From: Cupriavidus basilensis
GTDB lineage: Bacteria > Pseudomonadota > Gammaproteobacteria > Burkholderiales > Burkholderiaceae
Direction: 5' to 3'
Assembly (NCBI RefSeq): GCF_008801925.2
Contig: NZ_CP062804.1
Span: forward strand, 2,418,001-2,482,000
Length of the DNA stretch: 64,000 nt
In this document: in pieces, positions 53,587-61,468 of the stretch
How the letters are laid out: the number at the start of each line of letters is the position of its first letter
How positions within the stretch are numbered: position 1 is the stretch's first letter
The notes under the pieces: model-generated
What the model saw: the letters and a program-made list of their open reading frames with translations, nothing else
The model's database searches: none
Told to the model about the DNA's origin: nothing
Translations under genes and position numbers: made by a program

Positions 53587-54753
53587 CTAACGCTTGAGGC
53601 CAAGCAGATCCCGCGCGATCACCCATCGGTGCACTTCGGACGGGCCTTCGTAGATGCGCATCAACCGCGTCTCGTTGGCCATCTGCTGCAACGGCATTTC
53701 CTTGGTCATGCCCATCGCGCCAAAGGCCTGCATGGCGTGGTCGATCACGTCCCAGGCCATCTCGGTGGCGAATACCTTGATCATCGAGACCTGGGTACGC
53801 GCCTCGTCGCCGGCGTCAATGCGTGCCGCGGCCTCGTAAGTCATCAGGCGACAGGCGTGGATGCGGGTGGCGGCATCGGCCACCCACCACTGGATTGCCT
53901 GCCGGTCCGCCAGCGCGGCGCCGAAGGTGCGGCGCTGCGGCGCGTACTCGCACAGCATGTCAAGCGCACGCTGGGCTCGGCCAATGCACCAGGCCGCCAT
54001 CTGCACGCGCCGGCTGGACAGCCGTGCCTGCATCGGCGCGAAGCCCTGGCCTTCCACGCCGAGCAGCTGCGTGTGCGCAACGCGGCAGTCCTCCAGCACC
54101 ACCTCGTAGGTGGAGGCGCCGCCGATCATGGGGATGCGCCGTTCTACCTTGAAGCCGGGCGTGCCACGGTCGACCAGAAAAGCGGAGATGCCGCCGCGGG
54201 CGCCGCGTGCCTTGTCGGTTACGGCCATCACGATGGTCCAGTCGGCGCGGGCGGCGCGGCTGATCCAGATCTTGCGGCCGTTGAGCACCCAGTCATCGCC
54301 GTCGCGTTCGGCACGGGTGGTCATCATGGCCGGGTCGCCGCCGGCGCCGGGCTCGGAAATAGCGATGGCGGAGATGGTCTCGCCGCGCGCGTACGGTTCC
54401 AGGTAGCGCGCACGCTGGGCCGCGTCGGCGGTCTTGAGCAGCATGCGCAGGTTCGGCGAATCGGGCGGCAGGTCATAGGGTGTGACGGTCTTGCCCAGTT
54501 CCTCGTTGACGCCGACCATGGCCACCACTGGCAGGTCGGCGCCGCCCATCTCGGCCGGCGCATCCAGGCCCCACAGGCCCAGCTCACGCGAGAGTCCGTC
54601 CAGCTTGTCCTGCTCCTGCGGCAGCAGCGTGAGCTGGCCGCCCTCGGCCTCGCGGGCCAGCACGCCCGCTTCGAGCGGGATCAGTTGCTCGCGCACAAAG
54701 CGCGCCACCAGATCCTTGAGCATCCGGTGTTCTTCTTCCAGTACGAAGTTCAT
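53587..54753 (-). CDS. Acyl-CoA dehydrogenase family protein
   Basis: The 388-residue product starts MNFVLEEEHRMLKDLVARF and has the flavin segments ISEPGAGGDPAMM and WISRAARADWTIVMA; the end reads MGMTKEMPLQQMANETRLMRIYEGPSEVHRW, as in many acyl-CoA dehydrogenases. It oxidises an acyl-CoA in the pathway of the adjacent CoA-transferase and enoyl-CoA hydratase. GGAGACATGGC precedes the ATG. Gap of 31 bases from the CoA-transferase gene. Confidence 0.92.
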   Translation of the reverse strand: MNFVLEEEHRMLKDLVARFVREQLIPLEAGVLAREAEGGQLTLLPQEQDKLDGLSRELGLWGLDAPAEMGGADLPVVAMVGVNEELGKTVTPYDLPPDSPNLRMLLKTADAAQRARYLEPYARGETISAIAISEPGAGGDPAMMTTRAERDGDDWVLNGRKIWISRAARADWTIVMAVTDKARGARGGISAFLVDRGTPGFKVERRIPMIGGASTYEVVLEDCRVAHTQLLGVEGQGFAPMQARLSSRRVQMAAWCIGRAQRALDMLCEYAPQRRTFGAALADRQAIQWWVADAATRIHACRLMTYEAAARIDAGDEARTQVSMIKVFATEMAWDVIDHAMQAFGAMGMTKEMPLQQMANETRLMRIYEGPSEVHRWVIARDLLGLKR

Positions 54754-54784
54754 GCCATGTCTCCTCTATTGTTTGCGTGCCGCT

Positions 54785-55993
54785 TCAGGCGGCGTCCCGA
54801 CCACCCGTTATCCGGGCGATGTCTTCAGGGCTTAGCCCGGCTTCGCGCAACACTTCATCGGTGTGCTCGCCCAGCGTAGGCGCATGCCGGCGCAGCGACA
54901 GCGGCGTGGCGGAGAAGCGCGTCGCGGGCCGCATCTCGCGCAACGGGCCCTCGGTGGGATGCTCGGTCTGCTGGAACAGCCCGACCGCTTCCAGGTGCGG
55001 ATGCGCCAGCAATTCGTCCGGCGCATAGATCGGCGTGGCGGGGATATCCAGCGTCTCGAACAGCGCCATCCACTCCCTTGTGGTACGGGTCGGCGTGATC
55101 TGCGCGAGGTGCTGGTACAGCGCGCGGATATGGGCGTTGCGCTGCGCGCGGCTGGCGATGTTGTACTTGTCACCCAGGTCATCGCGGCCCACGGCGTGGA
55201 AAAAGGCTCTCCAGTGGCGGTCCGTGTATGGCAGCGCGCAGATCCAGCCGTCCGCAGTCTGCGCCGGCCGCCGCCCGCCTTGCAGCAGGCGCGCATAGCC
55301 GGCCGCGCCGGTGGCGGGCTCGAAGGTCAACCCCGCCAGGTGCTCGGCCATCACGAAGCTGGCCATGGTTTCCAGCATCGGTACCTCCACCGCTTGCCCG
55401 CTGCCGTGGCGCTCGCGGTGCAGCAGCGCGGCCATCACCGCGTTGGCCAGCGCCATCCCGGTGGTCTTGTCGGCGATCAGGCTGGGCACATACTCGGGCC
55501 GGCCGCCGGCGGCGGAGCCCAGCGACACCAGCCCGCAAGCGGCCTGGATGATGTCGTCGAAGGCCGGCTTGTCACGGTGCGGGCCGTCCTGGCCAAAACC
55601 GGTGGCCACGCAATAGACGATGCGCGGGTTCAACGCTGCCACCGCGGCGTAGCCAAAACCCAGCCGCTCGATGGCGGCCACGCGCATATTGTGGATCAGC
55701 ACATCGGCGCCGCCGATCAGGCGGCGCAGCGCCGCCGCGCCTGCAGGCGTCTTCAGGTCCAGCACCACCGAGCGCTTGTTGCGGTTGAGCGCCAGGTAGA
55801 TCGAGCTCATGCCGGCGTTGCGCGATACGCCGTTGGCGCGCATGAGGTCACCTTCCGGCCCTTCGATCTTGATGACGTCCGCGCCCAGGTCGGCCAGAGA
55901 TTGCGTGGCCAGCGGGCCCAGCACCACTGAAGTCAGGTCGAGTACGCGAATTCCCTCGAGCGGGCCGGCGCAGACGGGTCTCTCATGTGGCAT
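54785..55993 (-). CDS. CaiB/BaiF family III CoA-transferase
   Basis: A 402-residue type III CoA-transferase: GIRVLDLTSVVLGPLATQSLADLGADVIKIE at the N-terminus, NRNKRSVVLDLKTPAG, and the catalytic Asp in the CxxTGFGQDGPHRDKPAFDDIIQAACGL region. The family moves CoA between acids, usually from succinyl-CoA or an acyl-CoA. It activates the acid substrate of this operon. It lies nine bases after the enoyl-CoA hydratase gene. Confidence 0.93.
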   Translation of the reverse strand: MPHERPVCAGPLEGIRVLDLTSVVLGPLATQSLADLGADVIKIEGPEGDLMRANGVSRNAGMSSIYLALNRNKRSVVLDLKTPAGAAALRRLIGGADVLIHNMRVAAIERLGFGYAAVAALNPRIVYCVATGFGQDGPHRDKPAFDDIIQAACGLVSLGSAAGGRPEYVPSLIADKTTGMALANAVMAALLHRERHGSGQAVEVPMLETMASFVMAEHLAGLTFEPATGAAGYARLLQGGRRPAQTADGWICALPYTDRHWRAFFHAVGRDDLGDKYNIASRAQRNAHIRALYQHLAQITPTRTTREWMALFETLDIPATPIYAPDELLAHPHLEAVGLFQQTEHPTEGPLREMRPATRFSATPLSLRRHAPTLGEHTDEVLREAGLSPEDIARITGGRDAA

Positions 55994-56002
55994 GCGGCCC
56001 CC

Positions 56003-56779
56003 TCAGCGGCGCTGGAAGACGGGGGCGCGGCGCTCGGCCATCGCCGCCACGCCTTCGCGGAAATCCGCGGTAGCGAACTGCACGCGCTGGATGGCCAGTT
56101 CACGCTGGTTGGCCTGCACGATGCGGTCGGCCAGCCCCAGGCGCAGCGTCTCGCGTGTGCTTTCCACGGCCAGCGGCGCCGAGGCCGCGATATCGTGCGC
56201 GAGCGCCAGCGCGCGGGCACGCACCTCGGCCTGCGCCACCAGTTCGTCGGCCAGCCCGATTCGCACCGCTTCTTCGCCGTCGATGCGCCTGCCCGTATAC
56301 AACAACAGCGCGGCCTGCTGCTCGCCGACCAGGCGTGGCAGCGTCACGCTCATCCCAAAGCCGGGATGGAAGCCGAGCCTGTTGAAGCTGGCGCTAAAGC
56401 GCGCTTCGCGGCATGTGATGCGGAAATCCGCCACCAGGGCCAGTCCCAGCCCCGCGCCGATCGCGGCACCCGCAACGGCCGCCACGATGGGCTTGCGGTT
56501 GCGGTACAGCTTCATGGCCTGAGCGTAGAAGGCCGATGGGTCGCGCGAGACGCTGCCCTGGTCGGCGCCGCTGAAATCGGCCCCGGCGCAGAAGGCGCCC
56601 ACGCCAGATGACAGCACAATGGCGCGGCAACTGTCGTCCTCGTCGAGTTGCAGCAGCGCTTCGGCCAGCCGGCGCATGACATCGGCGTCGACAAAGTTAT
56701 GGGGCGGGCGCGAGATCTCGATCTGCGCAACATGCTGGTCGCGTGTCAGGACGATTTCGGGGGTGGATGCCGAGGTCAT
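56003..56779 (-). CDS. Enoyl-CoA hydratase/isomerase family protein
   Basis: The 258-residue crotonase-fold protein has the CoA-oxyanion loops LSSGVGAFCAGADFSGAD and VAAVAGAAIGAGLGLALVADFRIT. One catalytic Glu position near residue 120 is not clearly kept (the region reads ARFSASFNRLGFHPGFG), so it may be an isomerase or hydratase of altered chemistry. ATG 56779 (MTSASTPEIVLTRD) follows GGAG nine bases upstream. First gene of the operon hydratase, CoA-transferase, dehydrogenase, Bug receptor; divergent from the IclR gene. Confidence 0.88.
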   Translation of the reverse strand: MTSASTPEIVLTRDQHVAQIEISRPPHNFVDADVMRRLAEALLQLDEDDSCRAIVLSSGVGAFCAGADFSGADQGSVSRDPSAFYAQAMKLYRNRKPIVAAVAGAAIGAGLGLALVADFRITCREARFSASFNRLGFHPGFGMSVTLPRLVGEQQAALLLYTGRRIDGEEAVRIGLADELVAQAEVRARALALAHDIAASAPLAVESTRETLRLGLADRIVQANQRELAIQRVQFATADFREGVAAMAERRAPVFQRR

Positions 56780-56846
56780 GGCGAGGGGCTCCGGGAAGTG
56801 GAAAGGCACCCAGTATTCGCCGATGCGGATTCCCGCGCTACACTAC

Positions 56847-56865
56847 AATTTCGGATACTGAAATT
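56847..56865. promoter_or_regulatory. Candidate IclR operator
   Basis: AATTTC (56847-56852) and GAAATT (56860-56865) form a perfect 6-bp inverted repeat with a 7-base spacer, midway between the divergent enoyl-CoA hydratase (start 56779) and IclR (start 56912) genes. IclR proteins commonly bind such a dyad; here it would control both directions. Confidence 0.6.
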
Positions 56866-56911
56866 ACTTGCAGCGCCCCGATGCTGGATCCGCGGGCCTG
56901 CGGCCAACGAC

Positions 56912-57802
56912 ATGGCTGACCCGCACCCCCATTCCGACTCCGGTTCCGACCCCGATTCCCACCCGGACTCCCGCGCCAAACCGCCTTCGAGCCGCGAACT
57001 CACGCACAGTACCGGCCAGTTCACGCGCCAGACCGGAGGCAGTCAGTCGCTCGAACGTGGCCTGCTGCTGCTGCGCGCGTTCCGCGTCGGCTCTTCCAGC
57101 CTGACCAATGCGGACCTGGCTGCGCGCACCGGCCTGCCGCGCCCCACTGTCAGCCGCCTCACGCGCTCGCTGGTGGACAGCGGCTTCCTGCGCTACGACG
57201 CCACCGAGCGCGCCTACCGGCTGGCGGCCGTGGTGGTGAGCCTGGCGGACGCCTTCCACCACGCCACCACGGTGCCCGATATCGCCCTGCCGCTGATGCG
57301 CAGGATCGCCGAGGCGGAAAAGGTCAATGTCGGCCTGGCCGTGCCCGACCAGACCGCCATGGTCTACCTGGCCGCGGTGCGCCACAGCCGCGACAGCGTA
57401 TCGCGCACCCGGCGCGTCGCGCCCGGCACGCGCGTTCCCATGGAACTGACCTCGATCGGCATGGCGTGGCTGGCCGCGGTGCCGGCCGGCGTGCGCGACC
57501 ACTTCCTCGCACGGATCGAGGAGAAGGCCGGCGACGAATGGCCGGCCTTGCACAAGGAACTGTCGCGTGGCATTGCCCAGGCCCAGGCGCAAGGCTATTG
57601 CAGCGCCAACTACCAGCCGGGTCACCTGACCGCCGTGGGCGCGGCGTTCCGCGGGCCGGACCACCAGTGGTACGGGCTCAATATCAGCTTCCCGCACAAG
57701 CCCAGCGAAAAGCCGCGTGATGTGGCGCGCTATGCGCCGCTGCTGCTCGGCCTGATCGAGAAGATCAGCGCGTCATGCGGGGGGGAGGACGGCGTGGCGT
57801 GA
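56912..57802 (+). CDS. IclR-family transcriptional regulator
   Basis: A 296-residue protein with a low-complexity Asp/Ser/Pro N-terminus, an IclR winged helix (about residues 45-110; SLERGLLLLRAFRVGSSSLTNADLAARTGLPRPTVSRLTRSL) and an effector domain to the end. The unusual first 35 residues (repeats of HPDSDS type) are poorly conserved in such regulators and the true start may be later. Divergent from the CoA-dependent degradation operon, which it probably controls. Confidence 0.88.
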   Translation: MADPHPHSDSGSDPDSHPDSRAKPPSSRELTHSTGQFTRQTGGSQSLERGLLLLRAFRVGSSSLTNADLAARTGLPRPTVSRLTRSLVDSGFLRYDATERAYRLAAVVVSLADAFHHATTVPDIALPLMRRIAEAEKVNVGLAVPDQTAMVYLAAVRHSRDSVSRTRRVAPGTRVPMELTSIGMAWLAAVPAGVRDHFLARIEEKAGDEWPALHKELSRGIAQAQAQGYCSANYQPGHLTAVGAAFRGPDHQWYGLNISFPHKPSEKPRDVARYAPLLLGLIEKISASCGGEDGVA

Positions 57803-57942
57803 GTATGACGGCCCCGGCTAGCGCGGGGGCGGCATGGCGCAGCGAGGTGAGAATCCGGCTGCGCCATGGTTTCCGGTTTGGCCCGCCGATTGCCAGGCGG
57901 CAGATCAGGCGAGCCCGACCGTAAGCGCCCAGCAAGGCGCTC

Positions 57943-59034
57943 TTACAAACCGACGTGATGAACCCAGCCGGCAGGGCCAGCGGCCTGGTTGCGCTGAATC
58001 TCCACCAGCCGCTCCCTTAGCACCTTGACGGTGTTGCCGGCGGTGCCGTTGCCGATCGCGAAGCGCGTGCGCGCGGACCGCACTTCGCCAATGGCCACCA
58101 GCGTCGCCGCCGTTCCGCAAACAAAGGCCTCGGCCAGGCGTCCGCTTTGGGCATCCGCCTCCCACTCGGGGTACGAATACCGGCGCTCTTCCACCACCAT
58201 GCCCATCTCCCTGGCCAGCTCGATCACCGAAGCCCGGGTGATGCCCGGAAGAATCGAGCCGCTAAGGGGCGGCGTGACCAGGGTGCCGTCGTCCATCACG
58301 AAGAAGATGTTCATGCCACCGAGTTCCTCCACCCAGCGGTGCTCGGCGGCATCCAGGAAGACCACCTGGTCGCATCCGTTCGCCGTGGCCTCGCTCTGCG
58401 CGACCAGGCTGCCGGCATAGTTGCCACCGCACTTCGCCTCGCCGGTGCCGCCGGGCGCGGCGCGGGTGTAGTTCTCGGATACCCAGACGGAGACGGCCTT
58501 GTCGCCGCCCTTGAAGTACGGTCCCACCGGGCAGGCGATCACGCAGAAAATGAATTCGGAGGCGGGCTTGATGCCGAGGAACACCTCATTGGCAAACATG
58601 AAGGGACGCAGGTAGAGGCTGCCCGTGCCGTGCGGCACCCAGGCCTGGTCGATCCGCACCAGCTGCTCGATCGCTTCCAGAAAGAGCGATTCAGGCAACG
58701 CCGGCATGGCCATGCGCTTGGCCGACGCCTGGAAGCGGCGCGCGTTCTCGAGCGGGCGGAACAGCGTCACGGCGCCATCCGCGCCGCGATAGGCCTTCAT
58801 GCCCTCGAAGATCTCCTGGCCATAGTGGAGTACCGAGCACGCCGGATCGATCGAGAACGGCTTGCGGGCAGTGACCTTGGCGTCCTGCCAACCCTGCCCT
58901 TCACGCCAGGTGATCGTCACCATATGGTCCGTGAAGACGCGACCGAAAGCGGGGTCGCGCATCAGTGCATCCCGCGTGGCCGCGTCGAGCGCGTTCGGGT
59001 TGGGTTCGAGGCTGAAAATGGTTTGTTGCGTCAT
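57943..59034 (-). CDS. ilvE: Branched-chain amino-acid aminotransferase
   Basis: The 363-residue fold-type IV PLP enzyme shows the PLP lysine Lys201 in GEAKCGGNYAGSL, the phosphate-binding loops and GSILPGITRASVIELAREMGM. This longer class (about 360 residues) is the BCAT type found in many bacteria and eukaryotes. It interconverts leucine, isoleucine and valine with their keto-acids. ATG at 59034 (MTQQTIFSLEPNPNALD) is supported by GAAGGAAG upstream; the extension to 59109 is not conserved. No linked ilv genes. Confidence 0.93.
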   Translation of the reverse strand: MTQQTIFSLEPNPNALDAATRDALMRDPAFGRVFTDHMVTITWREGQGWQDAKVTARKPFSIDPACSVLHYGQEIFEGMKAYRGADGAVTLFRPLENARRFQASAKRMAMPALPESLFLEAIEQLVRIDQAWVPHGTGSLYLRPFMFANEVFLGIKPASEFIFCVIACPVGPYFKGGDKAVSVWVSENYTRAAPGGTGEAKCGGNYAGSLVAQSEATANGCDQVVFLDAAEHRWVEELGGMNIFFVMDDGTLVTPPLSGSILPGITRASVIELAREMGMVVEERRYSYPEWEADAQSGRLAEAFVCGTAATLVAIGEVRSARTRFAIGNGTAGNTVKVLRERLVEIQRNQAAGPAGWVHHVGL

Positions 59035-59284
59035 GAGCGCGCGTCTTCCTTCGCTGGCGTTGGGGATTGGCAGCAGGGCGAACACCCCTGTCTGCCGCCG
59101 GCATGGCACGTGGTTTTACGTGAAATCCGAGGGTATCGATGATCGCATGCTGGCGCCCGGTTTGTCTTCAATGACAAAGATTGAGCTTCGCTCCAGCCAT
59201 TGCTTAGCCACTACGACAAGCCACACCGCATGATGGTTATGTTAAATCGTTGTTTTGAGACGGTAAGCCAGTTGAAACCGCCCC

Positions 59285-60427
59285 TTAGCCTGCCTCAACA
59301 CGATTGCGCCCTTCAGCCTTGGCGCGATACAACGCCGAATCGGCCCGTGCCAGCAATTCGTCAAGGGTCGCTTCCCCGGCCTCGACGCTGGCCAACCCCA
59401 GGCTTGCCGTGCAGGCGGGCTGCCCGGCGATGGCCGATTGCTGCTCGACTGCCTGGCGCACGCGCTCGGCCATGGCAAGCGCCGCCTCCATGCCGGTTTG
59501 CGGCAGCAGCACGACAAACTCTTCGCCGCCAAAGCGGCCGAGATGGTCCGTGTGGCGCAGTGCCCGCCCTACGATTTGTGCGAAATGCGCCAGAACGCGG
59601 TCACCCACCAGGTGTCCGTGCTGGTCGTTGATGCGCTTGAAGTGGTCGATATCCATCAGCAGCAACGACAGTGGCTGGCCGCCGCGCCGGTTCTTCAGTT
59701 CACTACTACCTGCGTGCAGCACAGCGCGTCGACTCAATATTCCCGTCAGGTCGTCGCGTTGGGCCAGGTACTCGAACTGCGCACGTAACCGCTCGCTCAC
59801 CGTCAAAAGCAGTCCAAGGCAGACGAAGAGGGAGGCGAAGCAAAACGCTGTAATGTACGCGGTCTGAATGGCCGAAGGGGAAAACCGGGAAGTATCGACG
59901 GCATCCTGGAAAAGCGTCGTCGCAGCCCGCATCAGCAAGGCCAGCCCCTGGAAAGCGAGGACAACTGCCATGAAGCGCGGCGCAAAGCCCCGGCCGTGCT
60001 GCCAGGTCAGCCGCGCATGGCTCAGGCATATTGCCGCTAACACCGAGGTAAGCAGCAACACGCGGATCCGGTAGTCGGGATGGGCCAGCAGGAACCAGGT
60101 AATGCCAGCCAGGCAGCCAATGCCCAGGGCGAGCCAGCGTTTCCAGGTGCAGGGCACCCCGTAGAAGCGCTGGCTGCCGAAGTAGAACAGTGCACAGCCC
60201 GAAAGCAGCAGCGCGTTACCGCCAAGTGCGACGAGCACGGCCGGCCAATGCCCATCCATCGCATAGAAGGCGGTGGAAAGCGCGCAAAGCAGCGGCGCCA
60301 GCGCCCAGGGTAGCAACCCTTTGATGGAAGCGGGATAGGCGCGGCGAAAGGCCAGCAGGACGATGCCCAGGGCGATATTGATCATCCCCGTCATTGCCGT
60401 CATGGAACGCAGGTCCAGGTTTAGCAT
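59285..60427 (-). CDS. Membrane-bound diguanylate cyclase (GGDEF)
   Basis: A 380-residue inner-membrane protein with about six to seven membrane segments (residues 10-210) as sensor and a C-terminal GGDEF domain (about 220-378). The active loop is RFGGEEFVVLLP and an RxxD product-inhibition site is present in RHTD five residues before it. It synthesises c-di-GMP with feedback control. No partner is adjacent; the ParB-like gene is divergent. Confidence 0.9.
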   Translation of the reverse strand: MLNLDLRSMTAMTGMINIALGIVLLAFRRAYPASIKGLLPWALAPLLCALSTAFYAMDGHWPAVLVALGGNALLLSGCALFYFGSQRFYGVPCTWKRWLALGIGCLAGITWFLLAHPDYRIRVLLLTSVLAAICLSHARLTWQHGRGFAPRFMAVVLAFQGLALLMRAATTLFQDAVDTSRFSPSAIQTAYITAFCFASLFVCLGLLLTVSERLRAQFEYLAQRDDLTGILSRRAVLHAGSSELKNRRGGQPLSLLLMDIDHFKRINDQHGHLVGDRVLAHFAQIVGRALRHTDHLGRFGGEEFVVLLPQTGMEAALAMAERVRQAVEQQSAIAGQPACTASLGLASVEAGEATLDELLARADSALYRAKAEGRNRVEAG

Positions 60428-60572
60428 GGGTCAGCCGTGGAGAAACGATCTGTGCACATGGCACCGTGCACACATTGTACCGGCGGTTAGCCACCGCCCG
60501 GCCGCCAGGTCGGCCGTCGCCTGGTAAGGCAGGCAGTGTGTACACTACTGCCCTACCTTTTTCGCGTGACCC
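60428..60572. promoter_or_regulatory. Divergent control region with two palindromes
   Basis: TGTGCAC (60451-60457) and GTGCACA (60466-60472) form a perfect 7-bp inverted repeat with 8 bases between. A second near-palindrome, GGCAGTGTGTACACTACTGCC, covers about 60532-60552 and centres on GTGTACAC, 20 bases before the ParB-like start. These look like operators for the ParB-like product or for regulation of the cyclase gene. Confidence 0.5.
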
Positions 60573-61415
60573 ATGACGATCACTATCAACGAAGACCTCC
60601 GTGCCTATATCGATCCACTTACAGACGACGAATACGCGGCGCTGGAACGCAGCTTGCTCTCGGAGGGGTGCCGCGATGCACTGGTGCTGTGGGGCGATCT
60701 CCTGGTGGACGGACACAACCGCTACAGCATCTGCCAGAAGCACGGAGTCCCTTTCAATACGGTACAAAACCAGACGTTCCAGTCCATGGAGGATGTGCAC
60801 CTGTGGATGATCGACAATCACCTCGGGCGGCGCAGCGTATCGGATTTCCAGCGCGGTGTACTCGCATTGCGGAAGAAGGAAATCGTATCCGCGCGTCTGG
60901 CGCAAGTGCAAGCGCAAGCGCAAGCGCAAGCGCAAGCCCAGCCTGGTTCTGCAAAGCCTGCCGGGGCTGAAGTCGCCGTGCAAGCCGGGGCCGGTACCGT
61001 GTTGACTCGCGAGGCCGTTGCGCGCACGGCGCGGGTGAGCAGTGCGACGCTTGGTCAGATCGAAAAAATCCAGAAGACCGCTGCGCCCGAGTTGGTCAGC
61101 GCGGTAAAGGCCGGCGTGATTTCCATCAATGCCGCGGCAGCCGTAGCCTCCTTGCCTGGCGAGAAGCAGGTAGCGGCCGTTGCAGGGGGCAAGAAGGAAC
61201 TGCGCCAGGTGGCGAGACAGGTGCGCGAGGCCCGCATGCCACCCAAGCCTGAACCGGTGCCCCCACCCAGCGACGCCACCCCCGATCAACTGGCAATTCA
61301 CCGTCTGACGCAATTGGTGGCACAGCTGACAGAAGAGCGCGATCAGTTGAAAAAGAAGGTGCAGCACTTGACGGTTGCACTCGCAGAGGCCCGCGGCGGG
61401 CTATCGACCGCTTGA
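60573..61415 (+). CDS. Orphan ParB-like protein with Ala-Gln repeat linker
   Basis: A 280-residue protein whose N-terminal third resembles the ParB/Srx nuclease-like domain of plasmid partition or replication proteins (LWGDLLVDGHNRYSICQKHGV, then DNHLGRRSVSDFQRGVLAL, a GHNR motif as in ParB-type CTP folds). After a linker of repeated Ala-Gln (about residues 113-123, coded by GCAAGC repeats) comes a helix-turn-helix-like segment (VARTARVSSATLGQIEKIQ) and a C-terminal coiled coil (LAIHRLTQLVAQLTEERDQL). No parA is adjacent. It is flanked by unrelated genes, so it may be a stray regulator derived from a partition system. Confidence 0.75.
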   Translation: MTITINEDLRAYIDPLTDDEYAALERSLLSEGCRDALVLWGDLLVDGHNRYSICQKHGVPFNTVQNQTFQSMEDVHLWMIDNHLGRRSVSDFQRGVLALRKKEIVSARLAQVQAQAQAQAQAQPGSAKPAGAEVAVQAGAGTVLTREAVARTARVSSATLGQIEKIQKTAAPELVSAVKAGVISINAAAAVASLPGEKQVAAVAGGKKELRQVARQVREARMPPKPEPVPPPSDATPDQLAIHRLTQLVAQLTEERDQLKKKVQHLTVALAEARGGLSTA

Positions 61416-61431
61416 GGCACGCTTGTCTGGT

Positions 61432-61454
61432 GAGCGGGGCCGGTGGCCCCGCTC
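61432..61454. terminator. Hairpin between convergent ParB-like and acylase genes
   Basis: GAGCGGGGCC (61432-61441) and GGCCCCGCTC (61445-61454) form a perfect 10-bp stem around a 3-base loop, 17 bases after the ParB-like stop and 15 before the acylase stop. No T run, but its position suggests a bidirectional terminator. Confidence 0.5.
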
Positions 61455-61468
61455 CCAACGCCGCCGGC

